Notes under the pieces: model-generated
What the model saw: the letters and a program-made list of their open reading frames with translations, nothing else
Database searches by the model: none
Told to the model about the DNA's origin: nothing
NCBI GenBank assembly: GCA_903928835.1
Contig: CAIYSK010000111.1
Span: forward strand, 1 to 6,008
Origin: an uncultured cyanobacterium
GTDB taxonomy: Bacteria > Cyanobacteriota > Cyanobacteriia > PCC-6307 > Cyanobiaceae
Reading direction: 5' to 3'
DNA: 6,008 bases
Translations under genes and position numbers: made by a program
In this document: one piece after another, positions 1 to 6,008 of the stretch
Position numbering within the stretch: position 1 is the stretch's first letter
Layout of the letters: each line of letters opens with the position of its first letter

Positions 1-4
1 CCCC

Positions 5-31
5 CCTGGACAGTTTAAAGACCTGTCCAGG
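5..31 (-). other. Perfect hairpin enclosing the DUF3769 stop codon
   Basis: A 9-bp perfect inverted repeat (minus strand CCTGGACAG and CTGTCCAGG) flanks a 9-base loop. The TAA stop of the DUF3769 frame (17-15) lies in the loop. The downstream arm runs into at least four G residues rather than a T tract, so this is not a canonical intrinsic terminator. It could mark the mRNA 3' end, be a small palindromic repeat, or be chance. The window ends 4 bases beyond it. Confidence 0.5.
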
Positions 32-1973
32 TTGTGAGAGAGGTCACAAAGGATTCCATGCTGCCCATTGCGGCTGTTGTTTGTTTGTGAGTGGAATGGG
101 CCTGAATACTTAGGCTGCCGCCAATGTCGGCTCCATAGGCATAAATAATGTTCTGTAGTCCCAGGCTGCCGTTATAGGAGCGTTCGCGGTAAGTGCCAAA
201 CATGCCGGCCGTTGCAATGTTGTGGCCTGGTAGCTGGATGGGCGTCGTCAGTCGCGTCGTGTTACGGGTACCGGATGGCAGGTTTTCGGGATTGAGGGTG
301 GCGAGGCTCAGGTCGGAAGACAGATTGAATCGATTGATCGGCACCTGAAGTTTGGCTAGGAGGCCAAAGGCATCCGCGGCTGTGATCGATTGGGTGACGT
401 TGCCGCTGTTCAGGCTTGCACCGGGGGCAATAAAACTACTACTTTCGCCTTTGAGGGCTCGTTCGATTAACAATTGGGGTTGGAGGTTGAGGCTTCCACT
501 TTGACCAATTTTAATCGGCTTCAAATTATAGCCGATGTAGAATCCGTCGCGATCTTGGTTGTCGACACCAAAGGTGAAGGCTGGTTTTTCTTTGCCAAGG
601 GTTTGGCTAAAAATTGCAGGTAGAGAGTAGGCGTTCTCAAGAATGATGTTGCCACTGCGAGCCCATATCTTGGTTGTGCCATCTGGGTATTGCTCCGCTG
701 TGACATTGCGGGCAATAGTCCAGGAGAGTGCTGGGGTGAAGGGGTCATTGGTGAAGGCCATTTGCCTGGCAGTCCAGGTGTTTCTCTGAATCTGGATATT
801 TGTGGTTTGGAATCGAATTCTGCTGATTGTGCCGCTAGCCTTTTGAGATCTTGGAGTTACGAGTTGACCGGCCCCTACTCCATTTGTAGGCGTTGTGTAG
901 CCGATAAGGCCCAGAAGATTGATGGAGATGCCTGTGCTCCAGCTTTGCTGGTAGCTCACATTTTTTACCCTTTGATCAATCGCAATCGGCCTGAACGGCT
1001 GGCCAGCGGTTGTTTTGGGGCCTAATGAATTTAGTGTTGCAAAATTGGGATTTCCCTTGTACTGGCTTGGTTGAAAGACCACGCTTTCGAGTTCTTCCAT
1101 GAGCCGCTTGGGTTTGGCTGTTGCATTTATTCCTGCGGTTCCTAGGCAGCTATCGGGGGCCGCCATCGTTGGCAGCCTGACTTTGCCTGGTGGGACAATG
1201 CTGATGGCGCTGCGATTCGTCCCTTCTGTCAACTGCGGACAGGCAAAGGATGGGGGTAGCTCTGCTTCTGCAAGGGGGTTGGCTTCTGCAATGGCAGGGA
1301 CCTGGCTGCTTGGAAGGGGAGTTTGGGGATCAGAGGTGGCGGGGTTTGGAGGGAGAGCTGTGTCGCGTTTCAGGGTGTCTTGATCGATGACCCCGTAGAC
1401 GTCTTCGATTTCACCGGTGCCTTCCCAATTGCTATAGCGAATGCTGCTGGCTTGCAGGTATTGGTCGCCTTTTTTAAGGCGTACTTGTCCCGTGGCATAG
1501 AAGGTGCGGCTGCGCTCGGCAACTTCGATGCGATCGGCTAGAAGGATCCATCCGTTGAAGCGAACCTTGACATGACCTTTGGCGACGTAGCGGCCCAGGG
1601 GCGAGTCGTAACCCTGGTGGTCCGCTTCGATAATCGCGAAGGTTCCCGCGAGCTTTGGCTCGCTTGACTTGGGCTTTGGGCTGATTCTCCTGGCTGCCGT
1701 GACCGGGTCTGGGTTGTTGCTGTCGCGTTGAAGGATTGAGCTTGCTGGCTGTTGCCTAACAGTTGGAGGTGGAGCCGCAAGTGCTAGGCCTTGGGGCTGC
1801 AGGATGGCTAACGAACAGGCTGCTAGTGACAGCTTGTTGGCGTCAAGAATTCGTCTGAAATTCAGGCGTTCTTTTTGAGCCTGCGTTTCAAGGCTTTTGG
1901 GGCTTTCCCCATCGTTACAAGGGATGGAATCAGCACGATTCAGGGATTCAGCGGCAGCGCTGGGGCCTTGCAC
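15..1973 (-). CDS. DUF3769 family OstA-like envelope protein, C-terminus possibly shortened
   Basis: Predicted exported protein of 652 residues, probably at the outer membrane. Residues 45-67 form a hydrophobic signal-like segment ending in an ALA-A type cleavage site before PPP, after an unusually long 40-residue polar leader. Residues 111-197 look like the LptA/OstA jelly-roll seen in cyanobacterial DUF3769 proteins (IEADHQGYDSPLGRYVAKG, then LLADRIE, YATGQVRLKKGDQYLQAS and EDVYGVID). Residues 200-290 are a Pro/Ala/Ser-rich linker. Residues 380-610 resemble the DUF3769 barrel-like region (MAFTNDPFTPA, DNQDRDGFYIG, LQPQLLIERALKG, YRERSYNGSLG). From memory of the family, more barrel sequence normally follows NGSLG; here only about 50 poorly recognisable residues remain. 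The start is GTG with no clear Shine-Dalgarno; an in-frame stop lies shortly upstream and no later start precedes the hydrophobic segment. It follows psbI on the same strand after 71 bases. The family role in lipopolysaccharide transport is inferred. Family call fairly sure; intactness uncertain. Confidence 0.8.
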   Translation of the reverse strand: MQGPSAAAESLNRADSIPCNDGESPKSLETQAQKERLNFRRILDANKLSLAACSLAILQPQGLALAAPPPTVRQQPASSILQRDSNNPDPVTAARRISPKPKSSEPKLAGTFAIIEADHQGYDSPLGRYVAKGHVKVRFNGWILLADRIEVAERSRTFYATGQVRLKKGDQYLQASSIRYSNWEGTGEIEDVYGVIDQDTLKRDTALPPNPATSDPQTPLPSSQVPAIAEANPLAEAELPPSFACPQLTEGTNRSAISIVPPGKVRLPTMAAPDSCLGTAGINATAKPKRLMEELESVVFQPSQYKGNPNFATLNSLGPKTTAGQPFRPIAIDQRVKNVSYQQSWSTGISINLLGLIGYTTPTNGVGAGQLVTPRSQKASGTISRIRFQTTNIQIQRNTWTARQMAFTNDPFTPALSWTIARNVTAEQYPDGTTKIWARSGNIILENAYSLPAIFSQTLGKEKPAFTFGVDNQDRDGFYIGYNLKPIKIGQSGSLNLQPQLLIERALKGESSSFIAPGASLNSGNVTQSITAADAFGLLAKLQVPINRFNLSSDLSLATLNPENLPSGTRNTTRLTTPIQLPGHNIATAGMFGTYRERSYNGSLGLQNIIYAYGADIGGSLSIQAHSTHKQTTAAMGSMESFVTSLTTWTGL

Positions 1974-1987
1974 GTTGAATGCCCGTA

Positions 1988-2003
1988 ATCACAAGAGTGT
2001 GAT
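1988..2003. repeat. Short perfect inverted repeat between psbI and DUF3769 gene
   Basis: The sequence is ATCACA, spacer AGAG, TGTGAT: two perfect 6-base half-sites. It lies 15 bases upstream of the GTG start of the DUF3769 gene. As RNA it would form a 6-bp stem with a 4-base loop in the leader of that gene. As DNA it resembles a dimeric regulator site, but the half-sites point the opposite way to the CRP consensus and no known cyanobacterial operator matches. Function unknown. Confidence 0.4.
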
Positions 2004-2012
2004 CATCCCACA

Positions 2013-2025
2013 GGGTTCATAACCC
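2013..2025. repeat. Small hairpin downstream of psbI
   Basis: GGGTT, loop CAT, AACCC: a 5-bp stem with a 3-base loop, 20 bases downstream of the psbI stop codon. It has no T tract in the psbI direction. It may stabilise or process the psbI 3' end, but it is short enough to be coincidental. Confidence 0.25.
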
Positions 2026-2044
2026 CGCTAGGCAAGCTTGTGAC

Positions 2045-2164
2045 TCAGTCCTCGAGGTCTTTGCGGCTCGGGGTGCGGGTGGGATCACTGGCTAGAAAGC
2101 CGAAGACGAAGATGCCGATAAAAAAGAAAACGACCGAGTAAACCGAGATCTTGAGGGCGAGCAT
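2045..2164 (-). CDS. psbI: Photosystem II reaction center protein I (PsbI)
   Basis: PsbI is a one-helix subunit of the photosystem II core in the thylakoid membrane, beside D1 and CP43, and helps stabilise early assembly intermediates and the dimer. The 39-residue translation begins [20 protein letters not shown] and continues through [18 protein letters not shown] to a TGA stop. This is the expected length and near-identical to the family, with one transmembrane helix at about residues 5-25 and a charged C-terminal tail. The ATG start is set by the conserved N-terminus; no Shine-Dalgarno is visible just upstream. The gene diverges from the GH38 gene and shares a strand with the DUF3769 gene. 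It was found by direct translation of the minus strand. Confidence 0.96.
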   Translation of the reverse strand: MLALKISVYSVVFFFIGIFVFGFLASDPTRTPSRKDLED

Positions 2165-2190
2165 GGTTCGGTCTTGGGGGAGACGGGCGG

Positions 2191-2210
2191 GTGACAGGGG
2201 GTGACAGGCG
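2191..2210. repeat. Tandem 10-base direct repeat upstream of psbI
   Basis: GTGACAGG occurs twice in a row with a 10-base period (2191-2198 and 2201-2208). The second copy overlaps a perfect 10-base palindrome, CAGGCGCCTG (2205-2214). The repeat lies in the psbI leader and also at the most upstream possible start of the GH38 frame. One helical-turn spacing would suit a regulator binding in tandem, but nothing identifies one. Confidence 0.35.
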
Positions 2211-2247
2211 CCTGGTAGGGCCTGGCCGACCCCACGGCATCCGGATC

Positions 2248-2275
2248 ATCCTATGGGGCTTGGCTTGCTATCCAA
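2248..2275 (-). promoter_or_regulatory. Candidate psbI promoter
   Basis: Reading the minus strand, TTGGAT (2275-2270) is followed after 16 bases by TAGGAT (2253-2248). The -10-like hexamer matches TATAAT at 4 of 6 positions and the -35-like hexamer matches TTGACA at 3 of 6. It would give a psbI leader of roughly 75 bases. It lies in the only non-coding space available, between psbI and the likely GH38 start. Weak consensus matches, so tentative. Confidence 0.25.
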
Positions 2276-2304
2276 CGATGCCTGAGGCCCATGGCGCAGC
2301 CCAG

Positions 2305-5300
2305 ATGCCCCGGATTGAAACGTTTCATTCACGTTCGATGGCGGACCTTCAGCCCCTGTGGCTGTGCGAGCAGCCCAATGGCCACGTGGGCCCGGCTCGC
2401 CAACACCCCTGGGGTGCGCGGCATCGCCCTGATTGGGATGCCCGTGGCCTGGTGATTTGGCCCCGCGGTGGTCTGTGGTGCCAGTTGCAGCTTCAGTTGG
2501 TTTGTCCACCCGCTTGGCAGACCCTGGCCCGCCAAGGCCAGGGTCCTGATGGGCATGCTCCAGATGGACGGAGCATGACTGCCCGTCTGGCCCTGCGCTG
2601 GTGGGCGGATCAGGTGGAGCTTTGGGTGGATGGCGCCATGGTCCATCGCGGTGATCTGTTCGACACCGCTTGTCGGTGGCGTCTCCCCTCGAGCTGGTGG
2701 AAGGGTGTGCCGCTAGAGCTGGAGTTGCGCCTGCGCAGCCCCCTCCATGACGACGGAGCCCTGATCTCCAGCGCCGTGGTTCTGGAGCCCTTGGATCCGG
2801 AAGATCCCCTCGGCCTGCTGGATGAGACCAAGTTGGCCCTGCAGGCCTTGCGGGCCGGCTCCCCTGGGCCGGAGGGGCATTTTCATGTGCTGGGCCATGC
2901 CCATCTCGATTTGGCCTGGCTGTGGCCGGTTGCCGACACCTGGCAGGCCGCCGAGCGGACCTTTGGCTCAGCACTGGATTTGATGGAGCGCTTCCCGGAT
3001 CTCCATTTCGGCCATTCCACTCCGGCCCTCTACGCCTGGCTGGAGCTGAATCGCCCAGATCTGTTTGCGCGTATTCAGCGGGCCGTGGCTGCGGGCCGCT
3101 TTGAGCCGATCAATGGCCCCTGGGTTGAGACCGATTGCGTGCTGATCAGCAGTGCCTCGCTCCTGCGCCAGTTTCAAGAGGGTCAGGCCTTTAGCCGGCG
3201 GGTATTTCCTGGACTTGAGCATCGGTTGGCCTGGTTGCCCGACACCTTTGGCTTTGGGGCGGGCTTTCCGGCGATTGCCCAGGCCACGGGGGTGGATTGG
3301 TTCTGCACCCACAAGCTGTTTTGGAATGCCACCAATCCTTTCCCCCATCGCCTATTCCGCTGGCGCAGCCGCTGCGGCCGGGAGTTGAAGGCCCTGATGA
3401 CCGCGCCCATTGGCACCGATGCTGATCCGGTGGCGATGGAGCGCTACCGCCTGGAGTGGACAGCCGCCTCCGGATGCCCTGAGGCCCTCTGGCTGCCGGG
3501 GGTCGGAGACCACGGCGGTGGTCCCACGGCAGAGATGCTCGAGCAGCTGCAGTTGTGGCAGGGCCAGGCCGAGGCCGCCCCCCAGGTGCATGGACTGCTG
3601 CGGGATTATTTGGCCCGCCTTGAGCCCCACCGGGCGGGTCTGCCGGTGTGGCGCGATGAGTTGTATCTGGAGTTGCACCGGGGCTGCGCCACGAGCAGGC
3701 CCGACCAAAAACGCCACAACCGCACCCTGGAGCGGCTGCTTCGGGAGGCGGATCTGGCATCGGTGCTGGCGGCCCGTTCTGCCCAGCAACCAGGCTGTCC
3801 TGCCCAGCAACCAGGAGAGGCCACGGATTGGCGGCTGCTGCTGTTTCAGCAGTTCCACGACATCCTGCCGGGCACGTCGATCCCTGAGGTGTTCGACCAG
3901 GCCGAGCCCCAGTGGCGCCTTGCGCGCCGACGCGCCTGTCGCCAGCGCGATCGGGCCTTGCATCATTGGCTCGGCAGCCAGCCGGCCCGGGGGGATGCTC
4001 CCCTCTGGTGGGTCTGCCAGCTCCAGCCCCTGGCGGCGTCGCGTCAGGTGGTGCGGCTGCCTGCCGGCTCCTGGAGTTGGAACGGCCAGCGCCTCGCCAC
4101 CCAGTCGGCTTCAGCCGGCGGTGGGTGGGTGCAGTTGCCCCCGCTGGCCGGGGTGGAGGCCCTGCCGCTTGTTCGGCACCAGCCCATGGCTGGCATGGCG
4201 GCTCCGGCGGACCTCAAGCCAGCCGCGATTGATCACCCGGTGCGGCTCGAGCGCTTGTCAGGGCCGGATGGGGCGGCTGGGCCTGATGGGGCGCTGGAGC
4301 GCTGGCGGCTTAGTAATGGGCTGGTGGCGCTTGAGCTCGGCCCCGAGGGGGTGGAGCAGCTTTGGGATGCCAACGGAGTCCCCCGGTTGGCGGCCCCCTT
4401 GGCCTGGCAGCGCTACCGCGATGCCGGTGAGTTTTGGGACGCTTGGGATCTGGCCGCTGATTACGCCGAGCACCCCCTCGAATGGCGTTGGGATGGGGAC
4501 ATCCAGTGGGCCGAGCAAGGGCCCCTCTGCACGAGCTTTGTGCGGCGGGGACGCTGCGGTTCCAGTGCGGTGCGGCTCGAGGGTCGCCTGCGGGCGGCGA
4601 GCCCCTGGTTGGAGCTGGTGCTGAGCGTGGATTGGCGGGCCCGCCATGAATTGTTGCGCCTGGAGATCCCCCTGCAGCAGCCCGCCCAGCGGTGGGCCGC
4701 TGACACCACCGGCGGTGTGATCGAGCGGCCGGCCCAGGCCATCACGCCCCGGGAGCAGGCCCGGTGGGAGGTGCCGGCGATCAGTTGGATGGCTTCGGTG
4801 CCCCAAAGCGGTTGTTTGGCGGTGCTGCTCGATGGACCCCAGGGGGTATCGGCTACGCCCGAGCGCCTTGGGGTGTCCTTGCTGCGGGCCCCCACTTGGC
4901 CGGATCCCGGCGCCGATAACGGCTGGCAGCGCCTGCGGTTGGCCTTGCTGCCCTGCGCCTCCGATTGGCAGCGGGCCCAGGTTCCCCAGCAGGCTGTTCG
5001 CTTCCGGGAGCCCCTCTGGCTGCGGCCTGCCCAGCCCCCTTGCGCCCCCCAGGACTGGGGCGAGGCCGTTGCGGCGCTACCTCCCCTGGGTGATGGGTTG
5101 CAGCTTCTGGCCCTCCGGCCGGGATCCACCCCGGGCGATGGTCTGATCGCTGTGCAGAACAGCTCCCCATTGCGACGCCAGCTCCGTCTTGGTGACGGCT
5201 GGGAGGTGATTGTGGAGCTGGATGGCTTGGATCAGGCGCTCCAGGGCCACCAATCGCCGCCCCAGGACCTTCCAATCTCCTTGGAGCTCAGGCCCTGGCA

Positions 5301-5331
5301 GATCCGCTTTTGGAGGATCCGCAAGCGTTGA
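2305..5331 (+). CDS. Glycoside hydrolase family 38 alpha-mannosidase
   Basis: Retaining, zinc-dependent alpha-mannosidase of the long cytosolic-type GH38 class (about 1000 residues), releasing terminal alpha-linked mannose; the actual substrate is unknown. No signal peptide is visible, so probably cytoplasmic. Residues are numbered from the GTG at 2191. Residues 75-200 look like the N-terminal beta-sandwich (ELWVDGAMVHRGDLFD). The catalytic domain starts near 230: GHAHLDLAWLWP supplies zinc ligands H238 and D240, and WLPDTFGFG carries the nucleophile D351. GVGDHGGGPT (437-446) and ELYLELHRG (490-498) are family motifs, and QQFHDILPGTS supplies the fourth ligand H556. The C-terminal beta domain fills residues 600-1046. 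ATG 2305 is preferred because family-like sequence begins at RIETFH and earlier starts would run into the psbI promoter region. GTG 2191, with GGAG 8 bases upstream, and ATG 2278 are alternatives. It diverges from psbI and abuts psbN. Family sure; start uncertain. Confidence 0.93.
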   Translation: MPRIETFHSRSMADLQPLWLCEQPNGHVGPARQHPWGARHRPDWDARGLVIWPRGGLWCQLQLQLVCPPAWQTLARQGQGPDGHAPDGRSMTARLALRWWADQVELWVDGAMVHRGDLFDTACRWRLPSSWWKGVPLELELRLRSPLHDDGALISSAVVLEPLDPEDPLGLLDETKLALQALRAGSPGPEGHFHVLGHAHLDLAWLWPVADTWQAAERTFGSALDLMERFPDLHFGHSTPALYAWLELNRPDLFARIQRAVAAGRFEPINGPWVETDCVLISSASLLRQFQEGQAFSRRVFPGLEHRLAWLPDTFGFGAGFPAIAQATGVDWFCTHKLFWNATNPFPHRLFRWRSRCGRELKALMTAPIGTDADPVAMERYRLEWTAASGCPEALWLPGVGDHGGGPTAEMLEQLQLWQGQAEAAPQVHGLLRDYLARLEPHRAGLPVWRDELYLELHRGCATSRPDQKRHNRTLERLLREADLASVLAARSAQQPGCPAQQPGEATDWRLLLFQQFHDILPGTSIPEVFDQAEPQWRLARRRACRQRDRALHHWLGSQPARGDAPLWWVCQLQPLAASRQVVRLPAGSWSWNGQRLATQSASAGGGWVQLPPLAGVEALPLVRHQPMAGMAAPADLKPAAIDHPVRLERLSGPDGAAGPDGALERWRLSNGLVALELGPEGVEQLWDANGVPRLAAPLAWQRYRDAGEFWDAWDLAADYAEHPLEWRWDGDIQWAEQGPLCTSFVRRGRCGSSAVRLEGRLRAASPWLELVLSVDWRARHELLRLEIPLQQPAQRWAADTTGGVIERPAQAITPREQARWEVPAISWMASVPQSGCLAVLLDGPQGVSATPERLGVSLLRAPTWPDPGADNGWQRLRLALLPCASDWQRAQVPQQAVRFREPLWLRPAQPPCAPQDWGEAVAALPPLGDGLQLLALRPGSTPGDGLIAVQNSSPLRRQLRLGDGWEVIVELDGLDQALQGHQSPPQDLPISLELRPWQIRFWRIRKR
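3779..3815 (+). repeat. In-frame tandem duplication inside the GH38 gene
   Basis: The 16-base unit CTGCCCAGCAACCAGG occurs at 3779-3794 and again at 3800-3815, a period of exactly 21 bases (7 codons). It encodes AQQPG twice, at residues 531-535 and 538-542. The duplication lies in a linker just before the zinc-binding QQFHD motif, so the reading frame and the active site are preserved. It looks like a recent slippage or unequal-exchange event. Confidence 0.8.
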
Positions 5332-5481
5332 CTAGTCCTCGTGGTCGTCGAAGGGATCGCTCAGGGCTTTGGAGGGTGGCCCAAAGGCCTGATACACGCC
5401 AAAACCTGTGAGGGCCAGCAAGACCGCCAATACGGCAAGGGCAATCGAGAGGGCGGGCGAGCTGGTGGAGCTGGGATCCAT
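5332..5481 (-). CDS. psbN: Photosystem II assembly/repair protein PsbN
   Basis: PsbN is a small thylakoid membrane protein, once listed as a photosystem II subunit but shown in plants to be needed for assembly and repair of the reaction center. The translation is 49 residues. It starts MDPSSTSSPALSIALAVLAV, has one transmembrane helix at about residues 9-30, and ends with the diagnostic GFGVYQAFGPPSKALSDPFD region and DHED before TAG. That is slightly longer than the usual 43-46 residues because of a few extra N-terminal Ser/Thr residues. The ATG is the only good start; no Shine-Dalgarno is evident. As in other cyanobacteria and plastids it lies opposite in strand to psbH. Its stop codon directly abuts that of the GH38 gene. 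Confidence 0.96.
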   Translation of the reverse strand: MDPSSTSSPALSIALAVLAVLLALTGFGVYQAFGPPSKALSDPFDDHED

Positions 5482-5546
5482 GGGGTTTCGTGGCGAATTC
5501 CGTCACAACTCTCGACAGCCCAGCGCATGGGGACCGGCAAGACCAC

Positions 5547-5552
5547 TACAGT
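5547..5552 (+). promoter_or_regulatory. Candidate -10 element for psbH-tatA
   Basis: TACAGT matches TATAAT at 4 of 6 positions and lies 38 bases before the psbH ATG, giving a leader of about 30 bases. No -35 hexamer lies at the proper distance; TCGACA at 5512-5517 is too far upstream (29-base spacer). The 109-base psbN-psbH gap must hold both divergent promoters. Tentative. Confidence 0.25.
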
Positions 5553-5576
5553 AACGACAGCGATTCATTGAGCGAG

Positions 5577-5581
5577 AGGAG
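5577..5581 (+). promoter_or_regulatory. Ribosome binding site of psbH
   Basis: AGGAG sits 9 bases upstream of the psbH ATG. It is the clearest Shine-Dalgarno in the window and supports the start chosen for psbH. Confidence 0.75.
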
Positions 5582-5590
5582 CAAGCTGCC

Positions 5591-5791
5591 ATGGCCCAAA
5601 AGACCCGCCTCGGAAACCTGCTGCGCCCGCTGAATTCTGAATACGGCAAGGTCGTTCCCGGCTGGGGCACCACCCCGGTGATGGGGATCTTCATGGTGCT
5701 GTTTCTGGTCTTCTTGCTGGTGATCCTGCAGCTGTACAACAAGTCTCTTCTCCTTGAGGGCATCAACGTCAACTGGAACGGCATCGGTTGA
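5591..5791 (+). CDS. psbH: Photosystem II protein PsbH
   Basis: PsbH is a one-helix subunit of the photosystem II core near CP47, important for stable assembly and for electron transfer between the quinones QA and QB. The 66-residue product starts [20 protein letters not shown], followed by [12 protein letters not shown] and one transmembrane helix at about residues 28-48, then a lumenal tail ending NVNWNGIG. It has the short cyanobacterial form, lacking the phosphorylated N-terminal extension of plants. The ATG is preceded by AGGAG at a good distance. It diverges from psbN and is followed by tatA after 15 bases, so the two are probably co-transcribed. Length and motifs are normal. Confidence 0.98.
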   Translation: MAQKTRLGNLLRPLNSEYGKVVPGWGTTPVMGIFMVLFLVFLLVILQLYNKSLLLEGINVNWNGIG

Positions 5792-5806
5792 TCTGAGCGA
5801 GGCCCC

Positions 5807-6008
5807 ATGAATTTCTTCGGCATCGGCTTACCCGAAATGGCGGTGATTGCCGCCATCGGTTTGTTGGTGTTTGGGCCCAAGCGACTGCCTGAACTCGGCA
5901 AAACCCTGGGACGCACCTTGAAGGGTTTTCAATCGGCTTCCACCGAATTCGAGAAGGAGTTCCGCACGGCCATGGAACCGGCCCCTGGGCCCAAAGCTGA
6001 AGAGCTCA
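5807..6008 (+). CDS. tatA: Twin-arginine translocase subunit TatA (partial, runs off the end)
   Basis: TatA/Hcf106-type component of the twin-arginine pathway, which carries folded proteins across thylakoid and plasma membranes by assembling around the TatC receptor. 67 residues are visible: MNFFGIGLPEMAVIAAIGLL, the hinge motif VFGPKRLPELGKTLG, then an amphipathic helix (RTLKGFQSASTEFEKEF). One transmembrane helix covers residues 9-22. The polar Glu10 at the start of the helix is typical of the TatB/Hcf106 side of the family; cyanobacteria often carry one such protein serving both roles. The C-terminal tail becomes Pro/Ala/Glu-rich and the frame is still open at the window end. GAGG lies only 4 bases before the ATG. 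It probably forms an operon with psbH. Confidence 0.93.
   Translation, partial: MNFFGIGLPEMAVIAAIGLLVFGPKRLPELGKTLGRTLKGFQSASTEFEKEFRTAMEPAPGPKAEEL

Noticed and set aside
1099..1383. Plus-strand open frame opposite the DUF3769 linker
   Set aside because: It is antisense to the recognisable DUF3769 frame, corresponding to its low-complexity linker, and has no independent support.
1815..1826. Possible lipobox LAAC (residues 50-53) in the DUF3769 product
   Set aside because: The pattern matches, but the hydrophobic stretch before the Cys is too short and continues after it, so signal peptidase I cleavage at ALA-A fits better.
1988..2003. CRP or NtcA binding site
   Set aside because: The half-sites are everted relative to TGTGA-N6-TCACA, and there is no GTA-N8-TAC spacing.
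2246..2974. 242-residue open frame on the minus strand opposite the GH38 gene
   Set aside because: Its Arg/Pro/Ala/His-rich composition is typical of the antisense of a high-G+C gene. It covers the GH38 zinc motif region and shows no domain or ribosome site.
3410..4624. 404-residue open frame on the plus strand inside the GH38 gene
   Set aside because: It lies wholly inside the GH38 gene in another frame, is rich in Arg, Cys, Gly, Pro and Ser as expected from shifted high-G+C codons, and shows no recognisable domain.
4461..5129. 222-residue minus-strand open frame opposite the GH38 C-terminus
   Set aside because: Arg/Ser-rich shadow of the conserved GH38 frame with no motif.
5503..5916. 137-residue minus-strand frame over psbH and the start of tatA
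   Set aside because: It is antisense to two well-recognised genes and has no family resemblance.

Overview
The window comes from a unicellular picocyanobacterium of the marine Synechococcus / Cyanobium type. The evidence is three recognisable small photosystem II genes (psbI, psbN, psbH), a cyanobacterial-type tatA, and an OstA-like DUF3769 outer-membrane protein, packed with very short gaps and with high G+C across most of the window.

Layout. On the minus strand, psbI (2045-2164) is followed 71 bases downstream by a DUF3769 gene (15-1973), whose reading frame ends at the left edge inside a perfect hairpin. Diverging from psbI on the plus strand is a long family GH38 alpha-mannosidase (about 2305-5331). 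It ends base-to-base against psbN (minus, 5332-5481). psbN diverges from psbH (plus, 5591-5791), and tatA (plus, from 5807) follows psbH by 15 bases and runs off the right edge.

How the genes fit together. PsbI and PsbH are single-helix subunits of photosystem II, and PsbN is a thylakoid protein needed for its assembly and repair. TatA moves folded proteins across the thylakoid or plasma membrane. DUF3769 is likely an envelope protein related to lipopolysaccharide transport. The GH38 enzyme has no obvious link to photosynthesis and separates psbI from psbN-psbH. It keeps its complete zinc and nucleophile set, so it looks functional.

I see no rRNA, tRNA, CRISPR array, insertion sequence or phage gene, and nothing here makes a convincing new multi-gene system. 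The points most worth a second look are the low-G+C, apparently C-terminally shortened DUF3769 frame with its stop codon in a hairpin loop, the position and zero-gap convergence of the GH38 gene, and an in-frame 21-base duplication inside that gene.
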